Origin: Membranipora membranacea
Taxonomy: Eukaryota > Bryozoa > Gymnolaemata > Cheilostomatida > Membraniporidae
Direction: 5' to 3'
Assembly (NCBI GenBank): GCA_914767715.1
Contig: OU612071.1
Coordinates: forward strand, 21,573,681-21,637,680
Length of the DNA stretch: 64,000 bases
Part shown: piece after piece, positions 25,306 through 36,425 of the stretch
Layout of the letters: each line of letters begins with the position of its first letter
Numbering within the stretch: the first letter of the stretch is position 1
Position numbers and translations under genes: made by a program
Notes under the pieces: model-generated
Database searches by the model: none
Seen by the model: the letters and a program-made list of their open reading frames with translations, nothing else
What the model was told of the DNA's origin: nothing

Positions 25306-26763
25306 CACAAATTGAAGACTCCTGCAGCGTTTTTCCCTCGGACAGTCAGAGGGAGCTTAGCCAGGATATCTTCCTCGTCTGTCGTTTTAAGCTTACTTCT
25401 CAGTTGTACTGTTGGTATAGTTATCAACTTCCCATCCATAGTCACAAACACACAAAAGGTGTCTCCCAGCATGTTGATGCCGTCAAGGGTGATGTTGCGC
25501 GAATCCGGTGAAGGAGGTGTGTACTGTAATAAAAAATAAGCTGTGTCAATGTGCAACCTATTTTAGTGTACTTGTTTTTAAGATGTTGTACTTTTAGATA
25601 TGGTACTGCGAATTGCACGTTGCCTGAGTCGGACGTATTACTCAAAAACCAACTGATTTTTAAGTATCACAAATTGTTTATCATCACAATTTGTAAGTTA
25701 ATGCCTCGCCAAAATGTTGCTTGGGGTTTCTTTATCCATATGATAAAAGAAGTCTAAAGTCAAATTTGACGTTATGCCATGATGTAAAGTTATAGCGCGA
25801 CACTGAGTTTCCAAAACATGTCAAAACCTATTGTCACTATTGTCCATATAAAAAGACATTGCAAGTTCTTGTAGCAAAAATGCAGTTAATACATAGAGAC
25901 TACCCTTATATCATGCAGCCATAGCAACAATAATGTTTGGTGTTTGATTCGACTTGACAAAAACTGCTTTCAAATTCACATAGTGATAGCTAAACCATCA
26001 GTGTTGGCAATGCTTTGCCCGCACTAACCTGGTTCTGACCAATATTGATGAAAAAAAATGGCGTGCCAGTTGGCAATTTTTAATTATCTCATTCCTAAAT
26101 TAGTCAAAATTTTGACAAAATTGCACTTGTACCTGACGAAACGAGACGTAAAAATATGTGAAACCGTACCGAGACTGAAATATTTTTTTCTGTTAGGGAT
26201 ATCCTCCAAAGCCTTGGTGAGGGCACTGCTTTGGGAAAAAACTGCTTTGTGAGACATTTATGTGTACCTATATTAAAAACACCATTGCTTACCCTATTTT
26301 AGCATGCAAGGCAATTTGTTATTTTTTAGCAGAATACGTGTACCAGCAAGCCTTTTGTTACAACTTTTACAGTATATGATAGAAATTCAAACAATCAATC
26401 GACTGGAGTTTTTTAAGTTACTTACAGTTAAGATTTTTCCCATAGCTGAATATTTTCTGTCAATGTGTTTAGTTTCGTAAGCACTTGAGTTTATCATCGG
26501 AAATAATCCATTGCCTGTTTCTGGTACCTCCTTGCCGGTCGGCGGTACCGTCGATTGAACAGGATAAGATCTGGAGATCACTGTTTTACTGTGGAGCCTC
26601 ATGTGTTGCCCTTCAGCGTTGTAATTGGATAATACATAAATTTTAAGAGGTGTCCAGTTTTTTATTTACGTTGGTTAACTCCATTTTGATGTACCCATTG
26701 GCGTGTACTACAACGTCAAATTGCCTTGTCGCCGGTCCTTTCGGTGTGTCAATTTCTTTCTTT
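25306..26763 (-). CDS. Two- or three-exon coding block, unidentified protein
   Basis: The upstream exon (26426-26763) lies between acceptor CTTAGCAG and donor GTAAGT. It contains RQFDVVVHANGYIKMELTN, then in another frame NWTPLKIYVLSNYNAEGQ, PVQSTVPPTGKEVPETG and AYETKHIDRKYSAMGK. The frame change falls in a run of six A (minus strand; 26658-26663). The downstream exon (25306-25523) has acceptor TTTTTTATTACAG and donor GTGAGT and joins phase 0 to phase 0. It reads YTPPSPDSRNITLDGIN, GDTFCVFVTMDGKLITIP, LRSKLKTTDEEDILAKLP and GKNAAGVFNL. The intron is 902 bp. Splicing and composition are convincing, but I do not recognise the family. The homopolymer indel is either a sequencing error or the lesion that killed the gene. 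Confidence 0.55.
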
Positions 26764-29164
26764 CTGCTAAGAAAAATAACTTTAACTTTAGCGACTCATC
26801 TTCTTGCAGTATTCATGATGAATTGAGTGTTTGTCGATATCTGATCTGATCTGATTTGATTCAGAGACCAATTTGATAGCGCTTTTTATAGGTTTTTTTG
26901 GCAGCCATCAAGGCCTTTGATTGGTCAACACAGTGAGTTTTATTTTACATCTGCTTATTCACTATGTTTTAATATTATGTAATATTATATTACATATCAA
27001 CCTGAAAGCTCTCTTTTGGAGTAAAAATAAGTCCTATAGTAAATAATTTGGTGATAGATTATAGTAAATATGGATACCACTTATGATGTGGAAAAAAATA
27101 AAATGTTGGTAAAATATAGTAGATGTTTTATAATATAATAGATATTGAAGTTAACATACGATAGTATATAAGCATTTTTCAATGAATTTTGAGTGACTTG
27201 CACAGTATGAGCAGAATAAGATTTTGGTATTTGCGCAGTCCTTAAATCAGGAAAAATCAATAAATAACATTTGAACATATTAAGACATTTTATTTGAAAA
27301 GTCCCCTTCAAGAAGAAGTGGCTGGGAAGGTTTGGTCAAATGTTGGTGTGCCTAGCTGAGGCAGGACTCTCTATATTGGAAGAAAAAATCTAAAGAATAT
27401 GTCAATCATTGCAATGGTAGCACATTTAATTCGTTGTGATTAAAGTTGTAAGCACTCTTCATTCGATTTGGGAGCGGACAACTCATTCAAAGCACGATTA
27501 GTCTGCTGGTTTCCCGCTGATGGTTTTGATATTTCTTATCTAAAAAAATACAGACAAAAGACCTATTAAACTAACTAAGTGCTCGCTTGTTTACATATAC
27601 TGTCTTTGACAAATTACCAAAATAGAATATCAAACTATTTGAATAGGAAAATGGGCATTAACTTATTCTTAATCAAATTTGATATAAGTGTTGTCCTTGC
27701 ATCTATCATAGGCCAAAATAGGCTAATTGGAACATACCTGTGAACAGAGAGAATGGAAGGGGGAGGAGCCTGCACTCGAAAGGTCACACCTCTTATTATA
27801 ACATGATCTTACTTACGTTTTGGAGTTGTGCCCTCATAACGAAACCACGATTAGTGAATGGAAAAGTGTGGGTTGAAAACTTCTCAAGTGACAAATCTAT
27901 GACTTTCCAATGGAAAGTTCAAAAATAAAATATCATTTTTGTTGTATTGTAGAATGAAATTATTCTTTATTATTCTTCTTATGGCTGAAGAACACATGTG
28001 AAAGGGTAGTAAAACAATTCTTAGAGCTAAAAACAATCATCTTGATAGACAAATCTTACAGGGCAGGTACCCATGATAATATCAATTTTTCGAGTTGTTT
28101 CATTGAGGAAAAGAAACTTAGCTTCTGAATCTGAATATTATTTCAGCACATGTGGTTAGGGGGTGTTGAGAGCTGTCCAACAATATCCTATTTACATACC
28201 TACTGTCACTAGCGAGCTGGGAATCTTACAGAATGTGGCAGTTTAAGGAGCGAAATATGTCGGCATGGGCCTTTCATTGATGATTAATGAGTGTTATTAG
28301 CACAATTGTGTTGTAATAACTTGTCCAGTACATAATTCAAGTGTTCTGGATTAGTTGGTGACAATAATTCTTAATGGATTGGTATATTTCATGGCTAGAA
28401 CATAAAAAATGAGTGTGATGTATCTATCAAAATACTTATTTCAGCCGTAATCAACATCTATTCACCAGTACTTGTCTGTGATTGGCCAATACTACTAGAT
28501 CAAGCTCCTCCCCCTTCCATTCTCCCTGCTGTGAAGCATTCAGTGTTTTCCCGTCTTTCGCTTTCAACCCAGCATCTCTCGCTAACACTTACTTTAGTAG
28601 ATTGGTTAAGTTGTATTCTCAGAGATTTTATTGGGTTACTGACTAGAAGAGTTTAACAGATGTGTCCTGTTTGATTGCCAAAAGCTACTGTCCGAATATA
28701 CTATTGCTCAGTTATTAAAACTATGAAAGAAACATGCCACTAGCTGCGGAAAATTACAAAAATACATCATGGAATATAACCAGAATAGTTGCCATGCCAA
28801 CAATACTGTAGACCTGAAGGTGTAAAAATAAGTGTCGTTAAAGATTGAAAAGTTACTACTGATTGCTGATATTATTATGTGTGTGGACTCGTGGAGGTAG
28901 GAAAGGTAGTTATGACAACAAGTGTAAACCAAAATAATGGATGGATTCTAAAAATGGTGAGTAATGTTTGTTCATGATAATTCAGCTGCTGCTGTAGTCA
29001 GTTAGATCCATCACAAAGGCAAGTAAAATTGTTTCAATGTAAACACTGGCATATTATATTGAATGATAATTTTATGACAACACCAAATATTTATTAGGTA
29101 AGTCAGAGCAATGATACACATTTTCTATGTATTCAGATTGATTAATAAAATAATCATCAATCAA
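26764..29164. other. AT-rich non-coding stretch with a distant inverted-repeat pair
   Basis: No gene was recognised. A roughly 35-bp segment around 27736-27776, core GAGAATGGAAGGGGGAGGAG, recurs inverted at about 28494-28533. The two may mark the ends of an ~800-bp insertion. Confidence 0.5.
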
Positions 29165-29370
29165 TAATTATTTACCTGGATAGAGTTGTTTTTAGCAGCC
29201 TGTTGTGCATCAGAATCATCTGACATCCAGTATGGCGGCTGAAAACCTCTAGCATCCTTCAAATGCTTAAGGAAAGCTGATATGGTAACATTTTCTTCCT
29301 TGCTGGTTAACCAGCAGAAATGGTCACCTCTTTTTTTCAAATGTGTACTGGTTTGTATCGTTTATTTGAG
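29165..29370 (-). CDS. MULE-type transposase exon (fragment)
   Basis: Minus-strand exon with donor GTAAAT after 29177. It reads HLKKRGDHFCWLTSKEEN, VTISAFLKHLKDARGFQP and PYWMSDDSDAQQAAKNNS. The order of an FCWL segment, a helix and P-x-W-M-S-D-D matches the region of MULE/SWIM-type transposases just before and at a catalytic aspartate (the D in a P-x-x-x-x-D-x-x-x-A context). The upstream limit is unclear, because a stop lies before 29370 and a 19-C tract at 29387-29405 follows. No other exons of this protein were identified nearby. It could equally be a domesticated host gene or a fragment. Confidence 0.5.
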
Positions 29371-30760
29371 TGATTGCGAGGATTAGCCCCCCCCCCCCCC
29401 CCCCCAGCCAGACCAATCACCTCGTGAGTAAGGGAGCAGTGCACCCCTTCGAGGAGGTGTTTGAAACTTTAGGCTCATAAGTGAGGTTGGTTTCGATTTA
29501 GGACTATTAATAGGTGTTTTGTGGGTTATTGGGGCGGGGGAATTTCTGCTTGTTTGATTATGATGGTTTCTGTTTTGAATTGGGTTAGGCCGTGTGGATT
29601 GGTTGTTTTGAGTTGACAGATGTTTGTTTGTTGTTCTTTGCCTGTATGACTTATTGGCAGAGCTTTCCCTATTGTTTTGGATCAGGGGCTCTGCTGTTTG
29701 CCTTGTTGTTGGGTGTGTGATTTCTGATCTTGGGTTGTTTGGGGGTTGATTTGCCGGTAGGTTTTTAACGCCTTGGTATCCTACTCGGCCGGGTGGGGCA
29801 TTGGTGTACCTGGCATGATTGCAATCGACAGTGGAAAGCCCAAAGAAGGCTGAATATTCAGCCTCCCTGAGCTTCTTCTCTTCACTTTCAGGAATCCATT
29901 ATAACATTTGTAGAGTGTTCTCTTTTTGGAAACCCCAATAGACTTTCCATGAGCTGATGTTTAGATATGGGTTTGATCTTTGGAGTATATGCCTAGTTGA
30001 ACCAAAGTCTCTACTAGCTTTTCGTGGGCAGTGGGTGGTCATGGTGAGTAGCTTTGGCAGCTCATTCCCTCTATGTGCACAGTAAGTTCTGCCTTCAAGA
30101 GGTGGAATTTTGTTAGTAACTTCTATGATCCATTCCACAGATTTTTAGTCAGAACAGGTCATTTTGAACATGGCTTGGGTAAGGCTGTACCTCAAGAATT
30201 TGGCTGGGGTTGGTTCATTTGATTTAGCAGTTGGTGGATGAAGAAGGTTTATTAATAAACAGAATGTACCTCAAGTAGCACACACTACATACAGCAATGT
30301 TAAGAGTTGAAACAGAACAATTTAAGTTGAGACCACAAAAACTAATGCTTACATCTACACGAGTGCCCACCAGTATAAAATAATAAACATTGGAAAAAAA
30401 AATATTTGACTAAAAACCTACCCTTCCCCACCTAAGCTTACCTAACAACCATGCTATTTAGACCTTTACAGCTAAGTCATTAAGTTATCCTGCTAAACAA
30501 TAAAGGCAAATAAGTCTAAGGGCAATGAGCAAATGTCTGCTCAAAAATTCACAGATAAAAACGTATTCCAGGTAGGAAATCTCAAGATTTTTACCCCACA
30601 TAGCATCAGTGAGTAATTGGGGATGGCGTAACTTAAAAACAAATATTACTAGTTGGGTATTGAAACCAGATTACTTGCTATACATTTCAGTTACAGACAC
30701 GATGTTATCAGACGTAGCTAAATAAAGAAAATATTTTTTGAAAAACTTTTGTTTGTAATA
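29371..30760. other. Non-coding stretch with C19 tract
   Basis: Begins with a run of 19 C at 29387-29405. Otherwise no exon or repeat was recognised. Confidence 0.5.
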
Positions 30761-31000
30761 TTAAGTAATATTAATCTCAGCATTTTTAACTTCTGTCATA
30801 TCCACCGCTTTCTTTGCCTTTTTGTTGGCTCTTGCAGCACTCAGGCCTACGCACCGTACCTCAGCCAGCATCTGAAACACAAGCTGAACATTAGAATATA
30901 TCATACCTCTCAGCTGTGTTATAGTGAATACAAAACCAATGACCAGTCGATCCACAAATTTCTTCTGGTATTCCCGAGGGTCGTCAAACCAAGTTAGCAT
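30761..31000 (-). CDS. Possible pair of small exons or one degenerate exon
   Basis: Minus-strand open frame in which WFDDPREYQKKFVDRLVI and FVFTITQLR end at a GTATGA donor. About 40 bases later an acceptor TGTTTCAG precedes MLAEVRCVGLSAARANKK and KAVDMTEVKNAE. The gap is too short for a typical animal intron, so this may be a single open exon of 79 codons. The family is not recognised. Confidence 0.3.
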   Translation of the reverse strand: MLTWFDDPREYQKKFVDRLVIGFVFTITQLRGMIYSNVQLVFQMLAEVRCVGLSAARANKKAKKAVDMTEVKNAEINIT

Positions 31001-31630
31001 TGCAATTTACTGCGTCACTGATTGTTCACTTTGTGTTTTCTTCAATGTTGACAAACAGCTACAAGAGTATTTTATACCCATACACAAACAATATTGTCCA
31101 GACATTTAGGTCATATTGGTCATAAATAAGATCAAGCCTAAAATCTCCACCCACATGTCCTTGCAACAATATATACGACAGAGCTAACAAATACAAAAAC
31201 TCCTCCCTGAATAAAAGTTACATTGTGTTTTGCACTTGGCAAATAGTATCAATTCTCTTGTCAGGGGAACTTCCCGAGGTGGTTTATTGTGGATCTTGTA
31301 TAGCCTTGTCATGCGGCAACTTTTTTGTAAAAGTAGCCGTGTAACAAAGTTGGTTCTTGTATACATCTGATATGATGACCAGGGCAGACAACAGCAATGT
31401 ATCAGCGTGGGAAGATTAAGCCTTGGTCATACTGTGTGAAATTGCAATTTCCTCCTGAGGCTGGCAATGAGATAACCAATATTTAAATCGTCTGAAAGTT
31501 TCGAGTGTACACCTACGTTATCGATATCACATTGAATTGAAGTAATACAAGTCAGTGATTCCATGAGAGCAGTCATGAATGTCACTTTATAGCAACATAA
31601 TTTGCTCTCAGTAATCACTATGCAACTCAC

Positions 31631-31788
31631 CAAATCCTTCTGCTTCTCAGTATCCGGACTGAATTCAATCAGCTCCTCTACAGTACCGAACTTTGGTGCA
31701 GGTCTCTCCACTACTGGCCTTTCTGCCTTGAGGTTGGCCACATCTTCCTTAAGTTCGAGAATAAGCCCACACAACATATGTATATCCT
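31631..31788 (-). CDS. Exon resembling the start of a DUF4806-type domain
   Basis: The exon is bounded by acceptor TTTATTTCAG and donor GTGAGT and reads 52 codons with two extra bases at the start. A short helical segment (LCGLILELKEDVANLKAE) precedes PKFGTVEELIEFSPDTEK. In animal DUF4806 proteins a coiled-coil or helical linker is followed by a P-x-x-T-x-E-E-x-x-x-L segment, which is the basis of the suggestion. The second half of the domain should lie on a downstream minus-strand exon but was not found. The function of DUF4806 is unknown; it is frequent in transposon-like invertebrate genes. Confidence 0.5.
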
Positions 31789-31861
31789 CTGAAATAAACA
31801 CAACAATTTTTTTGTAAGGTTCAATGTTTTTTTCCCACCTGAAATATCTCTGCTGTGAGAG

Positions 31862-32130
31862 TGTAGCCACTATAAGTTATGCATATAACTTACTTATGCA
31901 TATAGTGTAGTGTAGCCACTATATGTGAAGTGTGTAGCCACATATAGTGTAGTGTAGCCACTATATGTGTAGTGTGTAGCCACATATAGTGTAGTGTAGC
32001 CACTATATGTGTAGTGTGTAGCCACATATAGTGTAGTGTAGCCACTTTATGTGAAGTGTGTAGCCACATATAGTGTAGTGTAGCCACTATATGTGTAGTG
32101 TGTAGCCACATATAGTGTAGCCACTATACT
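31862..32130. repeat. 42-bp quasi-palindromic tandem repeat, about 6 copies
   Basis: The unit is GTGTAGCCACTATATGTGTA followed by 22 further bases including CCACATATAGTG. TAGCCACTATATGTG and CACATATAGTG alternate, so each unit contains near-inverted halves. Because 42 is divisible by 3, the minus strand reads a 14-residue periodic peptide (MWLHTTHIVATLHY). That is a by-product of the repeat, not evidence of a gene. TATGCATA motifs flank both ends. Confidence 0.9.
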
Positions 32131-32397
32131 TATGCATATGAAGACCTCAATAAAAACATTATAATATAAATATAAATATAAGTGGCTGATAATTTGGCTC
32201 AAACACCCGTTTTTGTTGTTTTCATATTGATGGACCCTCTGTTTTTCTCATATCCATTCACCGTGATGATCAAATATTTTTTGTCTGCCAGGAAGCTCAG
32301 TACGTCTCCGATGTTAATCATTAATGTTACACATCGGTTTGATATCATCATTTTGAGAAACTTGGGATTCTTTCAACACAGATTTCTATCCACAGCC

Positions 32398-32738
32398 TAA
32401 AGGTCTTGCTACATGAGCCCACGAAATATGCGTGGAATTGTCTTCCCACGCGTGGTAGGCGTGGCTTCATAGGCTAAACACACCCACGTTGTGTCAACGT
32501 TGCTAAGTGAGTGGCCAACGAGCCGTGACCAATGAGTAAGAGTAATGGCCAATTAAATCCGCTCTATTGTACCAACTGGCCAATGTCAGAAGCGTAGGTT
32601 CACAACGTGGTTAACAACACGACCATGCTGGTCTTTGAAAAGACGCATCGTTAGCATGGCCAACGGCGTGGTTTGGCATCAACAACGCGTGGAATTGCAT
32701 CCCCACGCGATTTTGTGGGCCTGTCTAGCTATACCTTT
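32398..32738. mobile_element. MITE-like element with imperfect ~55-bp terminal inverted repeats
   Basis: The left end TAAAGGTCTTGCTACATGAG and the right end (reverse complement TAAAGGTATAGCTAGACAGG) continue into similar GCCCAC and CGCGTGG blocks over about 55 bp. The element is about 340 bp, lacks coding capacity and sits inside dispersed repeat copy C. No certain target-site duplication was found. Confidence 0.65.
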
Positions 32739-32990
32739 ACCCCATGAATCATTTCGAGGCCACCGTCATCATATCACCAATGCTCTACACTCACATTGTT
32801 TTTTCCCGTATTGTTTTTCTCATCTCTGTGATTACAGTGTTTGTTGTGTTCTACAATCTTGATCTCAGCCTCGGCTCTAGTCCTTTTTTTTAAGATCAGC
32901 TTCCAGCGAGATCTTTGATGTGCCGCATTTAAATTTGTTTCTTAACTGAGCATGATGCTGCCCAATAGCTCTGGTTGTGTAACCTACAAT

Positions 32991-33911
32991 AGCAAGAAAA
33001 TGACAGCTTAAATAATGTGGACGATCAATAATTTATGCGACGCTCAACAAGCCCAAATAATATGTATGTTAGTGATAAATAATCAACAAATAATAATAAT
33101 TTAATATGTTATTTTACAGCAGGGAATCAATGTTCAACGATTACTAAACCACTGAGATATAGAAAATGGATGCGCTATGGATATAACAATAAGAATAATA
33201 ATAATAATGTAGTCAAAAGTTTACTCTGTGTAACAAGCCTAACTAAACAGTATGTCACAGGCAAAAACGGGCTATCTGCTGATTGAAATATTCCTGGTAA
33301 AACACGTTTTCCAAATTTCCAATTTTCTAATTAACATTAAAATTATTGCAAATATACTTTTATATGCGAAAAATTAGGGCGATTCCTTTGGCGTTAATTA
33401 ATTAATGATCAAACAAGCGGTTCAAAAGATATCGCAACAAAATTCAGATTTGGCTATTTCTTCGGGCAAAAACGGTCTATCTTCATCAATTGTCATTCAA
33501 AACGAGTCATTGTTAGCAAGTGCAGTCATTAGAATCGTAATTGCATTGTTCAAATGAATGCATTCACGGTCAATTGAGCATGGCTTTCATTGTCATTGAG
33601 AAAAAAAAAACTTATAGACCTTTTTTGCTCGAAGCTATCTGGCTATTTGTGAACAAAAGAAATTTCAAACAGGTTTTTTTTCAATTTCTGGTAGGAGTTT
33701 CAGAGAGTTTTTGATAGCGTTAGAAAGCCAAAAAATAGCTTAATTTGAATAACAAAGAAAAAGAAATTTTGAAAAAAATACATGAAGACCTTTTTTGCAT
33801 GTGATTACCTGACTACCCTCTTAGATGGAATTATTGTGACTGAGCTACTAGTGTTAGGGCCAAGCCAAAGCTTCTGGCTTAGCAAAGCCCTACTTATCCC
33901 CTCTCAACTTT
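32991..33911. other. AT-rich non-coding stretch
   Basis: Contains a short (AAT)n microsatellite near 33190. No coding block was recognised. Confidence 0.5.
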
Positions 33912-34091
33912 TTAAGTCTCATTCATTAGCCCCAAATATTCACCATCATTCTCCATGAGCCTGTCTGCCAGCTCTGGGGTTGTGAGTGTCTCATTAAGGC
34001 TTAATAGATTCAAAGAACTGACTTTCGTCTCGCTCCCAGCAATTGCTAAGTCTGCTGCTGGTGTATCTGCCACATCCACATCTACCTCAGT
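33912..34091 (-). CDS. Putative terminal exon, unidentified protein
   Basis: Minus-strand open segment ending in a TAA at 33912. It reads EVDVDVADTPAADLAIAG, SETKVSSLNLLSLNETLT and TPELADRLMENDGEYLGL, ending MNET. The acidic, serine/threonine-rich composition followed by a helical tail looks like a real C-terminus. The acceptor near 34088-34100 is weak. The family was not recognised. It lies downstream, on the same strand, of the Ulp1-like remnant at 35.2 kb, but no link is shown. Confidence 0.4.
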   Translation of the reverse strand, partial: TEVDVDVADTPAADLAIAGSETKVSSLNLLSLNETLTTPELADRLMENDGEYLGLMNET

Positions 34092-35139
34092 TCAAACTTT
34101 TCCAAAGTTTCAACTTTTATTCTCGGAGTGCTGCTGTTATGCACTATAGAACAAGAGATGTTTTGAATGCTACAAAATCTAAACAGATGTTATGGGTCCA
34201 GCAGAATATTGTTTTGTGATGGTAGATTTTAGAAGTTTTACTTCTCAATTTCTGCCTGTAATGTTTTGAAATGATTTGAAACAGTATTGCAATATTTCCA
34301 AATATTAACATACGGTCGTTGAATCCTGTGGAATGGGATACATTTTAACATTATTTTCCTATGTTAAGCAGCGTGTATAGACGGATCAAGACAGCATTAA
34401 GAGCAGATCAAGACAGCATTAAATCATGTCGCCAAAGGCCAGTACAATATATCACATCATTTGACACTTAATGACTCCAGGCAGCCTCTCTCTATTGCAA
34501 CAAGTTATAGACTGGTTAAAGTACAACCTCCATCAGGTTTTTATTTCTCTGTCCTTACCCTCCTAGTTTGCTTGTTGAGGATATTAGTCCGTAACTGTAA
34601 CTCAAAATGAGTCAACCTTTTTTTTAGGTGGTTTATGATTCAGCATTGGCAAGTGTTTTCCGGTCCTCTACAAATGTAAGGGTCCCCATGATCATACTTT
34701 CATACCAATAGCTTAAGAGTCTGCTATTTTTTCCACCCATGATTTAGCACCTTGATACAATGGAGCACCTCTAGTTTGTCGTATGGTGGGTATGGTAGTA
34801 GGTAAAAGGAGACAACAGCTTGTAAAAGGCAGCCTGACAGGACAGTTGAAGGCTAGGAATATGACCATCTAGGCTGTTTTTCTACCAGGCACTCTCATTA
34901 AATATATCTCCGCCCTAATTCATATGAGAGAGTGAATTAATTGAACATCGTACTACGGAAATAAAGGGGAGGGAAGAGAAATTTCAAATGTTTAACATTT
35001 TTATGCCTCACATCACATGACCTGTTTAAATTAGTCAACATATTTGCTTGGTCGATGAAGATCATACTCCAAAAAAGTTAGCTAAGATTTCTACTCATTG
35101 TCATTTTACCTCTGTGGAAGAGTTTGGTTTCTTGACTTC
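34092..35139. other. Non-coding stretch
   Basis: No exon-like block, inverted repeat or RNA gene was recognised. Confidence 0.5.
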
Positions 35140-35340
35140 TTAGAGGAAAGGGCCCCAGCGCTGACGAACGAGACAGTCATACAGATTATTCCGCATCTCT
35201 GACTGTATGAATGAAGATGTCGGGTCGCCTTAAACGAGAAACCCTATACAGTATGCCACTTCAAACAATCCGCAGTCATCACTGCCCATCTGCTGCTGCA
35301 CGGGGACGTGGCTTACTGTCAATGATTTGGACTGACACCT
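35140..35340 (-). pseudogene. Ulp1/SENP-like cysteine protease (C48-type) remnant
   Basis: Minus-strand reading shows VQIIDSKPRPRAAADG and then, after a one-base frame change, SDCGLFEVAYCIGFL. This is the catalytic-cysteine motif (D-C-G-L-F) of Ulp1-type proteases. After an in-frame TAA the same frame continues GDPTSSFIQSEMRNNLYDC and LVRQRWGPF, matching the conserved D-P and M-R-x-x-L tail seen after the motif in transposon-encoded Ulp1-like proteins. The catalytic His and Asp would lie upstream and were not found. Ulp1-like domains are known passengers of some MULE and other DNA transposons. This copy has at least one frameshift and one stop. Confidence 0.6.
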
Positions 35341-36013
35341 TGAAGACCTAAAATGAAGTCAAATTGAGAAATAAACTCAATGACAGTTCACATTAAATTT
35401 GATAAATTTATGTTATGTAGCCTTCATAAACCCTTGACAAAGCTCACTCTTTGGTTATTTGTTTTCATGAGAAGTTGCGGAGGCCTTATACTTAAGATCA
35501 CCCTATGTATAGGCTCTGGTATGATCTTTGACTTGTGTAAGCATTCAAGTAGCTTACTGTCCTATATTTGTTAAAAAAAGATTTAAACTTGACTGCCACC
35601 TTCAGCGTAAATACGCAAGGAATGTATTGGTTTGTCTTCCACTGTCTACAACTTGGAATACAGAGAAATTGATTGAAATTGATCAATGAACTAAGCTATT
35701 ATCTGTCCAATTAAGCCGAAGAGTTTTGCTTCCTTTCAGTGGTCACTGATCTTATCAGTTCAGTTCAGGCATTCAGCGAGAGTTTTGATGTGCACTTATA
35801 CCTCATTTTCATATTGTATTGTTTGTTAAATGCCAAACAAGAAATTTTCCCATCAGAGTCGATCAACCAACATCTTTATAAATATTTTCTACATAAATGT
35901 GATGTCAAATCCTGTGCATCTAAACCAAATTGAAATATAAAATAAGAACTGAGACACGCCACGGCAAAAGTTGAAGAGAGAATATTCCCAATGATAACAT
36001 CAATGCCAATTAC

Positions 36014-36425
36014 CTCAGACCTTGTACGGTGCCGTTTGTTTTAACGTTGGTAAAAATTTTGCCCAGGTCATATTCCTCTGAGCGATCTCTCCAATATCTT
36101 TAAAATATGTCTTTTTCCTCGTGGTTAGTGTGACCCAGTGGTGATCAACATATTCATGTGCAGTTGTTTTTTGACATAGTAAAAATTCAACTGGCATATT
36201 GACTCAGTTATTGTGTTGATTTGAATGTTACCTGTTATATGGCTGTCGCCGTTTGGTTCTATGCGGCTCAGCAACCCTGGGTTTTTATCAGGAATATAGT
36301 TGTTATGGTGTCATCATCCCATGTAGTTCTGCTCTGAGGATAGTGTATTCCATGCACTGTGTCTATAAACAAGCACAGCAATGTATCTGTTGAGATTTGC
36401 ATGTTTGTGTTATGGCCTGAATCAT
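36014..36425 (-). pseudogene. Degenerate coding block, unidentified
   Basis: Starting after an acceptor CTCCCTTAG at 36426, the minus strand reads DDSGHNTNMQISTDTLLC and HGIHYPQSRTTWDDDTIT. It then shifts to PDKNPGLLSRIEPNGDSHIT and shifts again to MPVEFLLCQKTTAHEYVD and YFKDIGEIAQRNMTWAK, ending APYKV and a TGA near 36014. Possible splice sites between the second and third segments would give a 29-bp intron, which is too short, so frameshifts are the better explanation. No family was recognised. Confidence 0.4.

Larger units (their letters stand above)
31822..32990. repeat. Dispersed repeat copy C, interrupted twice
   Basis: Blocks shared with copies A and B are present at 31830-31860 (CACCTGAAATATCTCTGCTG), 32320-32400 and 32745-32890. 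A 42-bp tandem repeat (31862-32130) and a terminal-inverted-repeat element (about 32398-32738) interrupt the copy. The same junction sequences are uninterrupted in A and B, which supports later insertion. Confidence 0.7.

Noticed and set aside
25291-25539. Plus-strand 82-codon frame
   Set aside because: Shadow of the minus-strand exon 25306-25523, which has strong acceptor and donor sites.
31890-32111. Minus-strand 14-residue repeat protein
   Set aside because: The 42-bp tandem repeat is divisible by 3, so periodic open frames are expected without coding function.
36203-36231. 29-bp intron between two coding segments
   Set aside because: Too short for an animal spliceosomal intron. A frameshift explains the change of frame better.
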